Origin: Planctomycetota bacterium
GTDB taxonomy: Bacteria; Planctomycetota; Phycisphaerae; Phycisphaerales; UBA1924
Length of the DNA stretch: 64,000 bases
NCBI GenBank assembly: GCA_020831805.1
Contig: JAFIFX010000003.1
Coordinates: forward strand, 244,011 to 308,010
Direction: 5' to 3'
The translations under genes were made by a program, and so were the position numbers. Below, in pieces: positions 17,195 to 25,772 of this stretch (positions are counted from its first letter, which is position 1; every line of letters starts with the position of its first letter). The notes below the pieces were generated by a model. That model did no database searches. It had not been told where the DNA came from and was given only the letters and a program-made list of their open reading frames with translations.

Positions 17195-17827
17195 CTAGCC
17201 TTCGGCCCCGACCCCCAGCAGCCTGCGAACCTCGCTGACCACCCGCTCGTCGTCGGGCTGAACCCGCGGCTCGAACCGGGCCACCACATTGCCCTCCCGA
17301 TCAACCAGGAACTTGGTGAAGTTCCAACCCGGTTCCCCCCCGAGCGGCTCGGGCAGGCGGGCCAGGTGCCGGTACAGCGGGTGGACATCGTCCCCCCGGA
17401 CACTGATCTTGCTCGCGAGCGGGAAGGTCACATCGAACCGGTCGGTGCAGAAGGCCAGGATTTCTTCGTTCGTGCCCGGCTCCTGACCCATGAAGTTGTT
17501 GGCCGGGAACCCGATAATGACCAATCCTTCCTTTTCGTGGGCCCGGTGCAGCTTCTCAAGGGCCTCGTACTGGGGTGTGAGCCCGCACCGGCTGGCCGTG
17601 TTGACGAGCATCACCACCCGGCCCTTGTACGCCTGCAGCGTCGTCGGCGTGCCGTCAATCAACTCGAAACCGTGGTGCAGCACATTCGGGGACACCGGCG
17701 CCTCCTCCTGAGCCGCGGGCGGCTCTGCGAACGCCCAGCCCCCGATCAGGCCGGCCCCCGCGAGCACGGCAACAGGCAGGAGGGCGGCCATCAATCCGGT
17801 CCGGAGTGAGCAGGAAGGGCAGGGCAT
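17195..17827 (-). CDS. Exported glutathione-peroxidase family protein
   Basis: This is a thioredoxin-fold thiol peroxidase that reduces hydrogen peroxide or lipid peroxides, in bacteria usually with thioredoxin rather than glutathione. The full catalytic tetrad is visible: Cys81 in NTASRCGLTPQYEALE, Gln115 in GFPANNFMGQE, and Trp168 and Asn169 in WNFTKF. Cys127 is a candidate resolving cysteine. An N-terminal hydrophobic segment (about 12-34, ending AFA) suggests export or membrane anchoring, which is unusual since most bacterial homologues are cytoplasmic. GGAGG precedes the ATG. Read-through could enter pstS, 130 bp downstream. Confidence 0.9.
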   Translation of the reverse strand: MPCPSCSLRTGLMAALLPVAVLAGAGLIGGWAFAEPPAAQEEAPVSPNVLHHGFELIDGTPTTLQAYKGRVVMLVNTASRCGLTPQYEALEKLHRAHEKEGLVIIGFPANNFMGQEPGTNEEILAFCTDRFDVTFPLASKISVRGDDVHPLYRHLARLPEPLGGEPGWNFTKFLVDREGNVVARFEPRVQPDDERVVSEVRRLLGVGAEG

Positions 17828-17847
17828 CGGTCAACCTCCAACGTTCG

Positions 17848-17853
17848 TATCCT
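17848..17853 (+). promoter_or_regulatory. -10 hexamer of a probable leaderless promoter
   Basis: TATCCT ends 5 nt before the ATG of the pterin-synthase-like gene, which has no ribosome site. The divergent gpx start is only 31 bp away. Confidence 0.5.
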
Positions 17854-17858
17854 GTGTC

Positions 17859-18719
17859 ATGAATCCGGTCACGCCGAGCGAAACGGCGGCTCCAGTCTCA
17901 GGTTCGAACCGCGTCGCCCCGGCGATGCTTTCACGCACGGTGCGATTTTGCATCAACCCGGACGGCTCCCGGGAAGGCCCGAACGGCCATGCCGGGCGTC
18001 CGGCCATGCGAGGGCTCGGCCGATACTACGAGATCACCGCGACCGTCAGCGGAGAGCCGGACCCGCGGACCGGGTACATCATCAGTATTCACGATATCGA
18101 TGTCCCGATTCGAGAGTCCGTGCTCCCTCTGATCGACCGGGCCTGTCTGTATTCCCCCAGCCGCGAGCCTGCGGCGTTACTGCAAGATCTCTGGGATCAG
18201 GCGGAAAAAGCCGTGCCCCGGCCGCTGGAACGCCTGACCTGGAATCTCACCCCAACGTACAAGGTAGAGATGTCCGTGACCGATCGCCAAGCCAACCGGG
18301 TGCTCATCCGACAGAAGTTCGATTTCGCGGCCGCCCACCGCCTCCACAGCCCCGAGTTGAGCGACGAGGACAACCGCCGCGTCTTCGGCAAATGCAACAA
18401 CCCCAGCGGTCACGGGCACAACTACCAGATCGAGCCGACGGTGTCCATCCCCGCGGAACGGGCGGACGGCTTCTCGCTGGCGAACCTGGAAGCCATCGTC
18501 AAGTCCGCCGTCATCGAGCCGTTCGACCACAAGCACCTGAACACCGACACGACCGACTTCGATCAATCCCGCGGCGGGGTCATCCCCTCCGTTGAGCGGA
18601 TCGCCATGGTCTGCCACCAGCGCCTGGCGGGCCCGATCCGTGAGCTGGTCGATGGGGCGGAACTGATCCGCGTGACCGTCTGGGAAACGGATCGGACGAG
18701 CTGCACCTTCCCGGCCTGA
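17859..18719 (+). CDS. Two-domain 6-pyruvoyltetrahydropterin synthase/QueD-like protein
   Basis: The C-terminal half (about 150-286) is a T-fold PTPS/QueD domain. It has zinc ligands His160 (AAHRLH), His185 and His187 (GHGHNY), catalytic Cys179 in FGKCNNPSGHGHNY and Asp-His in EPFDHKHLN. This motif set is close to that of authentic PTPS, which converts dihydroneopterin triphosphate, and differs from many QueD proteins. The N-terminal half aligns in order (GLGRYYEITATVSGEPDPRTG against GHGHNY...GE.DP.TG) but both zinc histidines are Leu53 and Arg55, so it looks like a dead tandem copy. A role in queuosine or tetrahydropterin synthesis is inferred. At 286 residues it is twice the usual length. 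Confidence 0.82.
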   Translation: MNPVTPSETAAPVSGSNRVAPAMLSRTVRFCINPDGSREGPNGHAGRPAMRGLGRYYEITATVSGEPDPRTGYIISIHDIDVPIRESVLPLIDRACLYSPSREPAALLQDLWDQAEKAVPRPLERLTWNLTPTYKVEMSVTDRQANRVLIRQKFDFAAAHRLHSPELSDEDNRRVFGKCNNPSGHGHNYQIEPTVSIPAERADGFSLANLEAIVKSAVIEPFDHKHLNTDTTDFDQSRGGVIPSVERIAMVCHQRLAGPIRELVDGAELIRVTVWETDRTSCTFPA

Positions 18720-18735
18720 AATCCACGACCCTCCG

Positions 18736-19779
18736 GTGGATTCCTACGCTGTGGTGTTGACCGATCCCAAGCACATCCTGCTGATCCGGCCCAGCGCCTT
18801 GGGCGATGTCTGCCGCACGGTTCCGGTCGTGGCGGCCCTGCGCCGACGCTATCCCGACGCCCGGATCGACTGGATGGTGCAGGACGGTTTCGCGGACGCG
18901 ATCCGACACCACCCGGCGGTGGACCGCGTGGTGCCGTTCCCGCGCAAGGCGCTCGGGCGGGACCTGTTGCGAGGGCGTCTCGGCGGGACCCGTGCGTTTC
19001 TCGGGTCGCTCCGCGAGGCTGGCTACGGGATGGTCATCGACGCCCAGGGGCTGGCACGCAGCGGGATCTTCATGTTCGCCACGCGGGCTCCGGTTCGCAT
19101 CGGCTACCGGCAGGCCCAGGAGTTCGCCTGGCTCGCGGCCAACCGGCGCGCGGACGCCCCCAGGACGGAACACACCGTGGACCGGATGCTGCGACTGGCC
19201 GCGGCGGCCGGCTGCGAGACCGCCCGCCCCGACATGAGCCTTGTCGCCGCGCCCGACGATCTCTCGCAGGTCATCGTGGAGTATCCGGAACGGTTCGCCC
19301 TGATCGCGCCGACCTCCCGCTGGGCCTCGAAGCGTTGGCCGGACGATCGGTTCGCTGCGGCCACCCGGGCAATGCTCGACCGCAGGCTCGTCGAGCGGGT
19401 CGTCATCGTCGGCGCGCCCGGTGAACGGGACCAGTGCCCGGCATGCCTCGGCCTGGCCGCCGAGCACCCCCGCGTCACGGACCGGGTCGGCTCGACCTCG
19501 GTCGGCATGCTGATGGCGTTGATCTCACGGGCCGCCCTGGTGCTCGCCAACGATTCGGCCGCGGTGCACATGGCGGTCGGATTCGACAAGCCCATCGTGG
19601 CCCTCTACGGGCCGACGGATGTCGGCCGGGTCGGGCCCTACCGGCGGGAGGCGGATGTGATCCAGCACCGCCGGCCGGATGACCGGCTCGACCACAAGAA
19701 CGACGCCAACGCCGCCATGATGGAACGCATCACGACCGCAGAGGTCATCGCCGCCGCCGAGCAACGCCTGACGGCATGA
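18736..19779 (+). CDS. Glycosyltransferase family 9 (heptosyltransferase-like)
   Basis: This is a cytoplasmic GT-B enzyme expected to add heptose, or a related sugar, from an ADP-sugar to the lipopolysaccharide inner core. The 347 residues begin with the family signature ILLIRPSALGDVCRTVPVVAALRRRYPDARIDWMV. They include an RTEHTVDRML segment, the donor-site stretch LALIAPTSRWASKRWP and LVLANDSAAVHMAVGFDKPIVALYGPTD near the C-terminus. Length and order fit WaaC/WaaF relatives. The start is a GTG 16 nt after the previous stop, without a clear ribosome site. It supports the presence of LPS, together with lptD and lpxB in this window. Confidence 0.88.
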   Translation: MDSYAVVLTDPKHILLIRPSALGDVCRTVPVVAALRRRYPDARIDWMVQDGFADAIRHHPAVDRVVPFPRKALGRDLLRGRLGGTRAFLGSLREAGYGMVIDAQGLARSGIFMFATRAPVRIGYRQAQEFAWLAANRRADAPRTEHTVDRMLRLAAAAGCETARPDMSLVAAPDDLSQVIVEYPERFALIAPTSRWASKRWPDDRFAAATRAMLDRRLVERVVIVGAPGERDQCPACLGLAAEHPRVTDRVGSTSVGMLMALISRAALVLANDSAAVHMAVGFDKPIVALYGPTDVGRVGPYRREADVIQHRRPDDRLDHKNDANAAMMERITTAEVIAAAEQRLTA

Positions 19780-19789
19780 TCTCGCGCGA

Positions 19790-20566
19790 TCATCGCCCGG
19801 CGAACACGAACCAGCCCAGCCCGATCGTGAAGCACCACGCCCCGTAGAGCCCGTGCTCGATGCCGGCCGCCAGGGCCGAGCGGGTCCGGTCGTAGGTGTA
19901 CGCGAAGAGCAGTCCGCCGATGAAGGTCATGACCAGCGCCACCCAGTTCCAGAACAACGCGTGCATCCAGGCGAACACCATCGCGTTGACGACGATGAGG
20001 ACCGCCCGCTTCGGGAACAGCACCTGGTACCGGTGCCAGAAAAACACCCGATGGGTGATCTCCTGGGGGTACGCGCTCAGCCATGGGTAGACGATCCACA
20101 GGATCACGAGGATGTCCGGCCGCTCACGGGGCAGCCGCAGGAACCCGGTCTCCGGCAGCAGCGGTGTGCGGAACGCCATCAACGCGGTCAGCCCGAGCAG
20201 CAGGATCGCGGCGACGGCCCAGAGCCCGACGATTCGACCCAGGTCCGCGCGGGCCCGGCGCCAACCCCACAGGCAGGTATTGGCGAAACCGCGATCGAGC
20301 AGCAGGTAGACGACGATAAGCACCGTCGTGCCGAGCAGAACCGGGAAGACCAGCCGGCCCGGCGTGGCGCCTATCTCGACCAGCCACCCGAGCCCGACGG
20401 ATCGCATGAACGGATGGAGATGGCCATTGCGGTCCACCGCCGCGGCGAGCACCGCCGGCAGCAGCAGAAACAGCAGGGAGAACTCCGTCCAACGCCACAC
20501 GGCACGCCAGGGTGTCAGGCTCGCGGGCTGGACGGCGATATTGGGCACGGTTCGATCGTAAGTCAT
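19790..20566 (-). CDS. CPBP-family intramembrane protease-like protein
   Basis: This is a 258-residue membrane protein with about seven hydrophobic segments. It carries the three CPBP (CAAX/bacteriocin-processing) motifs: YPQEITHR at 166-173, FAWMH with His202 and IEHGLYG with His238. Family members use Glu-Glu-x3-Arg plus two histidines to activate water. Here the first Glu is Gln168 while Glu169, Arg173 and both His remain, so activity could be altered. The stop faces that of the heptosyltransferase, 10 bp away. It is followed upstream by DUF4112. Substrates are unknown. Confidence 0.75.
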   Translation of the reverse strand: MTYDRTVPNIAVQPASLTPWRAVWRWTEFSLLFLLLPAVLAAAVDRNGHLHPFMRSVGLGWLVEIGATPGRLVFPVLLGTTVLIVVYLLLDRGFANTCLWGWRRARADLGRIVGLWAVAAILLLGLTALMAFRTPLLPETGFLRLPRERPDILVILWIVYPWLSAYPQEITHRVFFWHRYQVLFPKRAVLIVVNAMVFAWMHALFWNWVALVMTFIGGLLFAYTYDRTRSALAAGIEHGLYGAWCFTIGLGWFVFAGR

Positions 20567-20576
20567 GGGTTCTGCG

Positions 20577-20972
20577 TCAGCGGAGCCACCATCGCCGCCG
20601 GCCCAAGCGCCCCGCGGCGTGCTCTTCCATCAGCATTCGGGCGTTGGCGCGGTTGGGTTTCATGAAGAAATCCAGCAGATTCCCCACGACCGGTACCATC
20701 CCGATGATCCAGTCGCCGGTCAGATTGAACAGCATGCGGAGCAGGATCAGCCGGCGCACGCCCAGCCGCCGGGCGTCGAAGATGATGACCAGACCCATGC
20801 CGAACGAGATCGTGTCGCCGATCACCGGCAAAAGGCCGAGCAGCGGGTCGATCCCGAACCGAAAGTTGGTGCCGGGGAATCGGTACTTGGCGTCGAGCAG
20901 CCGCGCCAACTTCAGCGAGCGCGGGATGCCGGGATGCTCCCGGAAGGCCTCGGATGCTTCGATGGGCGTCAT
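20577..20972 (-). CDS. DUF4112 domain protein
   Basis: This 131-residue protein has the DUF4112 pattern: an N-terminal helix with LDAKYRFPGTNFRFGIDPLLGLLPVIGD, a membrane segment and a second, mirrored DWIIGMVPVVGNLLDFFMKPN. The two P-x-x-G-N/D turns flanking hydrophobic stretches suggest a two-helix membrane hairpin. The molecular role is unknown. It starts 2 nt after the stop of the upstream gene, so the two are probably co-translated. Confidence 0.85.
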   Translation of the reverse strand: MTPIEASEAFREHPGIPRSLKLARLLDAKYRFPGTNFRFGIDPLLGLLPVIGDTISFGMGLVIIFDARRLGVRRLILLRMLFNLTGDWIIGMVPVVGNLLDFFMKPNRANARMLMEEHAAGRLGRRRWWLR

Positions 20973-20974
20973 GA

Positions 20975-21433
20975 TCAGACTTCGGCGTAGAGCCCGCCGC
21001 CCGTGTCGCGGAGTTTGCCGGACGCGACAAGCGCCTTCCAGACTTCGGGCGGGAACTCGGTCGGCGGTTTGATCGCATTGATCCCGGACTGCTTGCCGCC
21101 CGAGGTGTACCGCCCGCCGAGCTTGGATTCCTGATCCAGCCGCGTCAGCTTGAGTCGCTTGCGAAACGCCTTCAATGCCGCGATCATGTCGCCCTCGGTG
21201 ACGGAATCCGGGATCCTCGCCGGCGGTTCTGACCCGGGGTTCTCCAGCGACCGGACCATCGCGTCAAGCCCCGCGTGATCCTTCACGGCCAGCACCCGCT
21301 TGGACTCGGCCGGATTGACCGGGAACCGGCCCAGCAACCGCCCGGCGAGCGCCCAGGCGTCGACGATCTGCAGGCCGTTGGTTGATGTCCCGATCGTGTC
21401 GGTCACCTCGCGGAGTTTTTCCAATGCGTTCAT
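20975..21433 (-). CDS. Hypothetical protein downstream of mqnD
   Basis: This is a 152-residue soluble protein beginning MNALEKLREVTD with GGAG 6 nt upstream. A longer in-frame extension upstream overlaps mqnD and is not credible. Nothing in it is recognisable. It is basic in the middle (LKAFRKRLKLTRLDQESKLGGRY) and ends with FPPEVWKALVASGKLRDTGGGLYAEV, which looks like a winged-helix or DNA/RNA-contacting tail but is not diagnostic. It lies between mqnD and DUF4112 in a tight minus-strand run. Confidence 0.65.
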   Translation of the reverse strand: MNALEKLREVTDTIGTSTNGLQIVDAWALAGRLLGRFPVNPAESKRVLAVKDHAGLDAMVRSLENPGSEPPARIPDSVTEGDMIAALKAFRKRLKLTRLDQESKLGGRYTSGGKQSGINAIKPPTEFPPEVWKALVASGKLRDTGGGLYAEV

Positions 21434-21444
21434 GGCGGCTCCGT

Positions 21445-22335
21445 TCAGCGGATGTCCAGTTCCGGCACGGCGTCGATCAGCCCGGCGTCGTGCGCCCGGC
21501 GGTACAACTCGCCCAGAGCACGCCGGCCGGTCTCTCCCATGTCCACCGTCATCGGGCTGACATACATGTCCAGGTACCAGTCCAGCAGTGCGTCGTCGTC
21601 CCATTCCGGCTTGCCGGCGTTGTTGCGTCGGAGGAACGCCTTGGACGCCTCACGCTCCTCCGCCGCGATCGCCACGGATCGGGCCAGCAGATCGCAGATG
21701 GCATCCAGATCCGGCAGGTCGCGGCGGATCACATTCAGTCCCAGCGGCAGCGGCAACCCCGTCTGCGTCCCCCACCACTGGCCCATGTCGGCGATGGCCC
21801 GCAGGTTGTGGTGGTCCAGCGTCAGCTGCGCCTCGTGGATCAGCAGCCCCGCGTCGGCCTCGCCCGACGCGACCGCCTCGGGGATCTCCGAGAAGAGCAT
21901 CTCGTTCACACGCACACCGGGCCGGGCGAGCCGCAGCGTCATGTACGCGGTCGTGTTGACGCCCGGGATCGCCACCAGATCGCCCGCGAGGTCCTCGAAG
22001 GTCTCGATCGCCGAGTCCTTCCGGACCACGAGTTTCGGCCCGTAGTGCTCACCGAACGACGCCCCGGCCCGTGTGATCGCGTACCGGTCGGCGATGGCCG
22101 GGTAGGCCGCCGCGGAGATCGCGGTGATGTCGTACACGCTCTCGCCAGTCAGTGCAAGCTTGTTGAGCTCCTCGACATCCCGGGCGGTCAGGGCGAAAGC
22201 CAGACCTCCGGCATCCAGTTGCGGCGATGAAAACCGCCCGGCATCGGGGTGGTTCTGGCCGGTCAGCGGCCACCACATGACCAGATCGTCCGCGTCGGGG
22301 GAATGGGCCAGGGTCAGGGTGGTCGTGCCGGGCAT
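21445..22335 (-). CDS. mqnD: 1,4-dihydroxy-6-naphthoate synthase-like (futalosine pathway)
   Basis: This periplasmic-binding-protein-fold enzyme converts cyclic dehypoxanthine futalosine to 1,4-dihydroxy-6-naphthoate in menaquinone synthesis. The 296 residues open with LTLAHSPDADDLVMWWPL, matching the SP-D-x-x substrate loop of MqnD. Also seen are TTAYMTLRLARP, the LLIHEAQLT segment carrying the conserved His, and GLPLPLGLNVIRR. It resembles MqnD more than MqnA because of the IHEAQLT block. No other mqn gene is nearby, so the pathway is dispersed in this genome. Confidence 0.85.
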   Translation of the reverse strand: MPGTTTLTLAHSPDADDLVMWWPLTGQNHPDAGRFSSPQLDAGGLAFALTARDVEELNKLALTGESVYDITAISAAAYPAIADRYAITRAGASFGEHYGPKLVVRKDSAIETFEDLAGDLVAIPGVNTTAYMTLRLARPGVRVNEMLFSEIPEAVASGEADAGLLIHEAQLTLDHHNLRAIADMGQWWGTQTGLPLPLGLNVIRRDLPDLDAICDLLARSVAIAAEEREASKAFLRRNNAGKPEWDDDALLDWYLDMYVSPMTVDMGETGRRALGELYRRAHDAGLIDAVPELDIR

Positions 22336-22343
22336 ACAACCGG

Positions 22344-22349
22344 AGCCTA
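22344..22349 (-). promoter_or_regulatory. -10 hexamer before mqnD
   Basis: On the minus strand TAGGCT ends 8 nt before the mqnD ATG. No purine-rich ribosome site lies between them. Confidence 0.45.
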
Positions 22350-22406
22350 TGCATCGGCCAAGGATCCGGAGCGAACACCCGGGTCCAGCAGCAAAGGAGC
22401 GGACGC

Positions 22407-23114
22407 ATGAGCGAGGCGAAAGTGGCGATCGTGACGGGCGCCGGGTCAGGGGTCGGTCGATGCGTGGCCAAACACCTGGCCGAGGCCGGGTACCGGGTCG
22501 CGCTCGTGGGGCGGACCGAGTCCCGACTGCGGGAAACCGGGGAACTGCTCGGCCCCGAGGGCATGTGCTGGAAGGCGATCCCCGCGGATATCACCAGCGA
22601 TGCCGACCGGGCCCGGATCGTCGAGGAAACGCAGGCCGCCTTCGGCCGGATCGACGCGCTGGTCAACAATGCGGGCGCTGCCGGTCTCAAGAAGCTCAAG
22701 GATTTCACCATCGAGGACCTCCGAGAGCAGTTCGAGGTCAACGCGCTCGGCCCGATCGATCTGGCCGCACGCTGCCTGCGGGTCATGGACCCGCAGGGCG
22801 GGGTCGTCGTCTTCACCTCCTCGATGTCCACCAAGGACCCGTTCCCCGGTTTGGGCGTCTACGGCTGCGCAAAATCGGCCCTGAACGCGGCCTGCCGGGC
22901 CATCATGAACGAAAAGGGTAAGTCCGACTTCCGTGCCTACGCCGTCGCCCCGGGCGCGATCGAGACCGGCATGCTCCGCTCCATGTGGAACGAGAAAATC
23001 CTGCCGAAGGACAAGACCCTGGACCCGGATCAGGTCGCCGAAGCGATCGTCGCGTGTGTGACCGGCGAGACCGACGCCAAGCCCGGCGAAACGATCTACA
23101 TGCCCTCGCACTGA
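22407..23114 (+). CDS. Short-chain dehydrogenase/reductase
   Basis: This is a 235-residue classical SDR that oxidises or reduces an alcohol/carbonyl with NAD(P). The cofactor motif TGAGSGVG (10-17), NNAG (87-90), Ser138/139 and the catalytic pair Tyr152-x3-Lys156 (YGCAKSA) are intact. The Arg after the first beta-alpha turn (VGRTESR) hints at NADP preference. AAGGAG precedes the ATG. The C-terminus is short and resembles sepiapterin reductase-like or 3-oxoacyl-ACP reductase-like SDRs; the substrate cannot be assigned. Confidence 0.9.
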   Translation: MSEAKVAIVTGAGSGVGRCVAKHLAEAGYRVALVGRTESRLRETGELLGPEGMCWKAIPADITSDADRARIVEETQAAFGRIDALVNNAGAAGLKKLKDFTIEDLREQFEVNALGPIDLAARCLRVMDPQGGVVVFTSSMSTKDPFPGLGVYGCAKSALNAACRAIMNEKGKSDFRAYAVAPGAIETGMLRSMWNEKILPKDKTLDPDQVAEAIVACVTGETDAKPGETIYMPSH

Positions 23115-23121
23115 CACTGGC

Positions 23122-24744
23122 TCACACCCGGGCGTGGATCCAGCGGCCCTTCATGAAGTAGATCGTGAAGGCCAAACCTCGGATGACCAGCTCGCTGCAC
23201 AGCCCGACCCAGAGCAGGGTCAGGCTGCCCTCCCAGGGCGCAGGGTTCGTGATGATCGCCCCGCCCAGGAACTCGGGCAGACGCAGATCCACGCCCGAGA
23301 TGAAGTACGCCAGCGGCAGACGCACGCCGTAGGTCGTGACCCAGGTGATCACCATGACCGCCTTGACATCGCCCGCCCCACGCATGGCCGAACGGAGCAC
23401 GATGCCCAAGGCGAACGGCACCTGGACCACGCCGCAGATGATCAGCAAGGGAGGCACGAGGCGCTGGTGGGCGGGCTGGCTCGACAGCAGGCCGGTGATG
23501 GTCTCGGGCAGCAGCATGAAGGCTAGCCCGAAGCAGCCCATGATGACCACCGCCACCCCGGTCGCCAGCAGCACCGCCCTCTTGGCCAGGTCCGGCCGCC
23601 GGGCGCCGAGGTACTGGCCGGCGAGGGTCGCCGCGGCCGAGCCCATCGCGAACCCGGCCAGGAAGCTGAACGCCTCGATCCGGATCGCGATGATGTGGGC
23701 CCCCAGATAGCCCTCACGCGCCGAGTTGAGCGCCAGCGACCCGACGAAAGCCACGATGAAGAAGTTGCCCACCCACATCCCCAGGGTTTCCAGGAAGTTG
23801 GGCACGCCGAGCCGCACGATCCGCCAGACGGTCAGCCAGTGCGGACGCATGCGCTTGAGCCGCAGGCGCACGCCCCAGTGCCCCGATCGGGCCTGGTGCA
23901 GCACGACCAGCATGCCCGCGACATCGCCGCAAACCGTGCCGATGGCGATGCCCGTCACGCCCATGTCGAGCGACACCGGCGGGGCGTACCCCAGGATGTT
24001 CGCCCCGGACGCTGTCCAAGAAACGATGATGTTCACGATGTTGCGCACGATCATCGCCCACAGCGGCGAGATCGAATCGCCCGCCCCCCGGGCGCAGGCG
24101 ATCATGGCGAAGAGCATGGTCGAGCTCGGCACACCCAGCGCGATGATCCGCATGTATCGGTTGAACGATTCGGATGCGTCTTCCGACATCGAAAGGATGT
24201 CCGTCACGAGCGGGGACACCGAATAGATGAAGATCCCCACCAGCACGCCCACGGCCAGCGCCAGGGTGGCCGTCTGACCGACGATCACCCCCGCCACCGC
24301 CATCCGGGACTTGCCCACCGACCGGGACACCAGGGCCGTCGCCCCGACACCTATCGCCATGATCACCAGTCCGATGAACCACATGATGTACGACGCCCCG
24401 CCGATCGCGTCGGTCGCGGCCTCGCCCCCGGGCAGGCCCGCGGCCAGCATCGTGTCCACCAGCCCGACGAGCGAGTTGAGAAACGACTCGGTGATGATTG
24501 GCCAGGAAAGCACCCACAACGCCGGGCCGAGCGTCAGCCCCGCCAGCCGGCCGGACTTGAACCGCCCGTCCGGGGTCAGCCCATCGCGGGGCAACGGCGC
24601 GGGCGCCGTGCTGGGCACAACGGTCAACTGCTGCTGATCCTCCTCGTTCGACGGGCCTTCGTCCGGGCGTGTGGGCCCGCCGTTGGGGTCGAACGAGTCC
24701 TCGTCGGGTTGATCCTGGATGTTGTCGGGTGGCTGGGTCGGCAT
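23122..24744 (-). CDS. MATE family multidrug/cation exporter
   Basis: This is a twelve-helix antiporter of the MATE superfamily that exports drugs or metabolites in exchange for Na+ or H+. After a hydrophilic N-terminal tail of about 65 residues (DNIQDQPDEDSFDPNGGPTR), membrane sequence begins at GPALWVLSWPIITESFLNSLVGLVDTMLAAGL. The second half repeats the fold (RIVRLGVPNFLETLGMWVGNFFIVAFVGSL). The length is 540 residues from the ATG at 24744; an upstream in-frame start would overlap hbd and has no family similarity. It is convergent with the SDR gene, with a 7-bp gap. Confidence 0.9.
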   Translation of the reverse strand: MPTQPPDNIQDQPDEDSFDPNGGPTRPDEGPSNEEDQQQLTVVPSTAPAPLPRDGLTPDGRFKSGRLAGLTLGPALWVLSWPIITESFLNSLVGLVDTMLAAGLPGGEAATDAIGGASYIMWFIGLVIMAIGVGATALVSRSVGKSRMAVAGVIVGQTATLALAVGVLVGIFIYSVSPLVTDILSMSEDASESFNRYMRIIALGVPSSTMLFAMIACARGAGDSISPLWAMIVRNIVNIIVSWTASGANILGYAPPVSLDMGVTGIAIGTVCGDVAGMLVVLHQARSGHWGVRLRLKRMRPHWLTVWRIVRLGVPNFLETLGMWVGNFFIVAFVGSLALNSAREGYLGAHIIAIRIEAFSFLAGFAMGSAAATLAGQYLGARRPDLAKRAVLLATGVAVVIMGCFGLAFMLLPETITGLLSSQPAHQRLVPPLLIICGVVQVPFALGIVLRSAMRGAGDVKAVMVITWVTTYGVRLPLAYFISGVDLRLPEFLGGAIITNPAPWEGSLTLLWVGLCSELVIRGLAFTIYFMKGRWIHARV

Positions 24745-24914
24745 AACGGGTCCGAACCGCGATGGTAGGGATCGGGGAGGCCCTCGTTCCGACGGGATCG
24801 GCGTCCCTGATGCAATCAGGCAGGACGCCACGAGATGGCCCGATGACCGGGCGCGGGGTCCGCCCCTAGGGTTCCAGCCCCGCCGGAGGCGGGAGCCAAC
24901 CGAAGGGAGCACCA

Positions 24915-25772
24915 ATGCACGGAGTCGAACGCGTCGGGGTGATCGGATCGGGCCAGATGGGCGGCGGCATCGCCCAGGTCGCGGCCCAGAGCGGGTTTGA
25001 AACGGTCGTCTACGACCTCGACGCGGCGGCGCTGGGCAAGTGCAAGTCCCTGCACGAAAAGCTGTTCGCCCGGGCCGTCGAGAAGGGCCGCATGACCGAG
25101 GACCAGGTCAAGGAGACCAAGGCCCGGCTGACCTACTCCGACCAGCTCACCGATGTGCACCCGGCCGACATCGTGATCGAGGCCGTGGTCGAGAAAGCCG
25201 AGGTCAAAAAGGAGATCTTCAAGGGTCTGGCCGGCTCGGTCTCCGACCGCGCCATCCTGGCCAGCAACACCTCGTCGATCTCCATCACCGACCTGGCCAC
25301 CAGCGTCGGCGACAAGGCCGACCGGTTCATCGGGATGCACTTTTTCAACCCCGTGCCCGTGATGAAACTGGTCGAGGTGATCAACGGCCTGGCCACCTCC
25401 AAGGAAACCACCGAGCGCGTGCTGGCCCTGGCCGAGGCGATGGGCAAGACCGCCGTGCCCGCCAACGACCGGGCCGGCTTCGTGTCCAACCGTATCCTGA
25501 TGCCCATGATCAACGAGGCCTTCTACACCTGGATGGAGGGCGTGGCCGAGCCGGAGCACATCGACGAGATCATGAAGCTCGGCATGGCCCACCCGATGGG
25601 CCCGCTGCGCCTGGCCGACTTCATCGGGCTGGACACCTGCGCTCACATCATGGAGGTCATGGCCGACGGCCTGAGCGACCCGCGGTACCTCCCCTGCCCG
25701 CTGCTCAAGCAGCTCGTGACCGCCGGACGGCTTGGCGACAAGACCAAGCACGGCGTTTTCAGGTACGAATGA
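24915..25772 (+). CDS. hbd: 3-hydroxybutyryl-CoA dehydrogenase
   Basis: This NAD(P)-dependent dehydrogenase interconverts 3-hydroxyacyl-CoA and 3-ketoacyl-CoA in fatty acid or butyrate metabolism. Seen are the Rossmann motif GSGQMGGG (11-18), SNTSSISI, catalytic His142 in MHFFNPVPVMKLVEV with partner Glu154, and the C-terminal dimerisation domain with GFVSNRILMPMINEAF and GPLRLADFIGLD. The 285 residues are standard. AGGGAG precedes the ATG. The stop overlaps the ATG of the next gene (ATGA), and a diverged copy of the last roughly 31 codons recurs about 800 bp downstream. Confidence 0.94.
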   Translation: MHGVERVGVIGSGQMGGGIAQVAAQSGFETVVYDLDAAALGKCKSLHEKLFARAVEKGRMTEDQVKETKARLTYSDQLTDVHPADIVIEAVVEKAEVKKEIFKGLAGSVSDRAILASNTSSISITDLATSVGDKADRFIGMHFFNPVPVMKLVEVINGLATSKETTERVLALAEAMGKTAVPANDRAGFVSNRILMPMINEAFYTWMEGVAEPEHIDEIMKLGMAHPMGPLRLADFIGLDTCAHIMEVMADGLSDPRYLPCPLLKQLVTAGRLGDKTKHGVFRYE

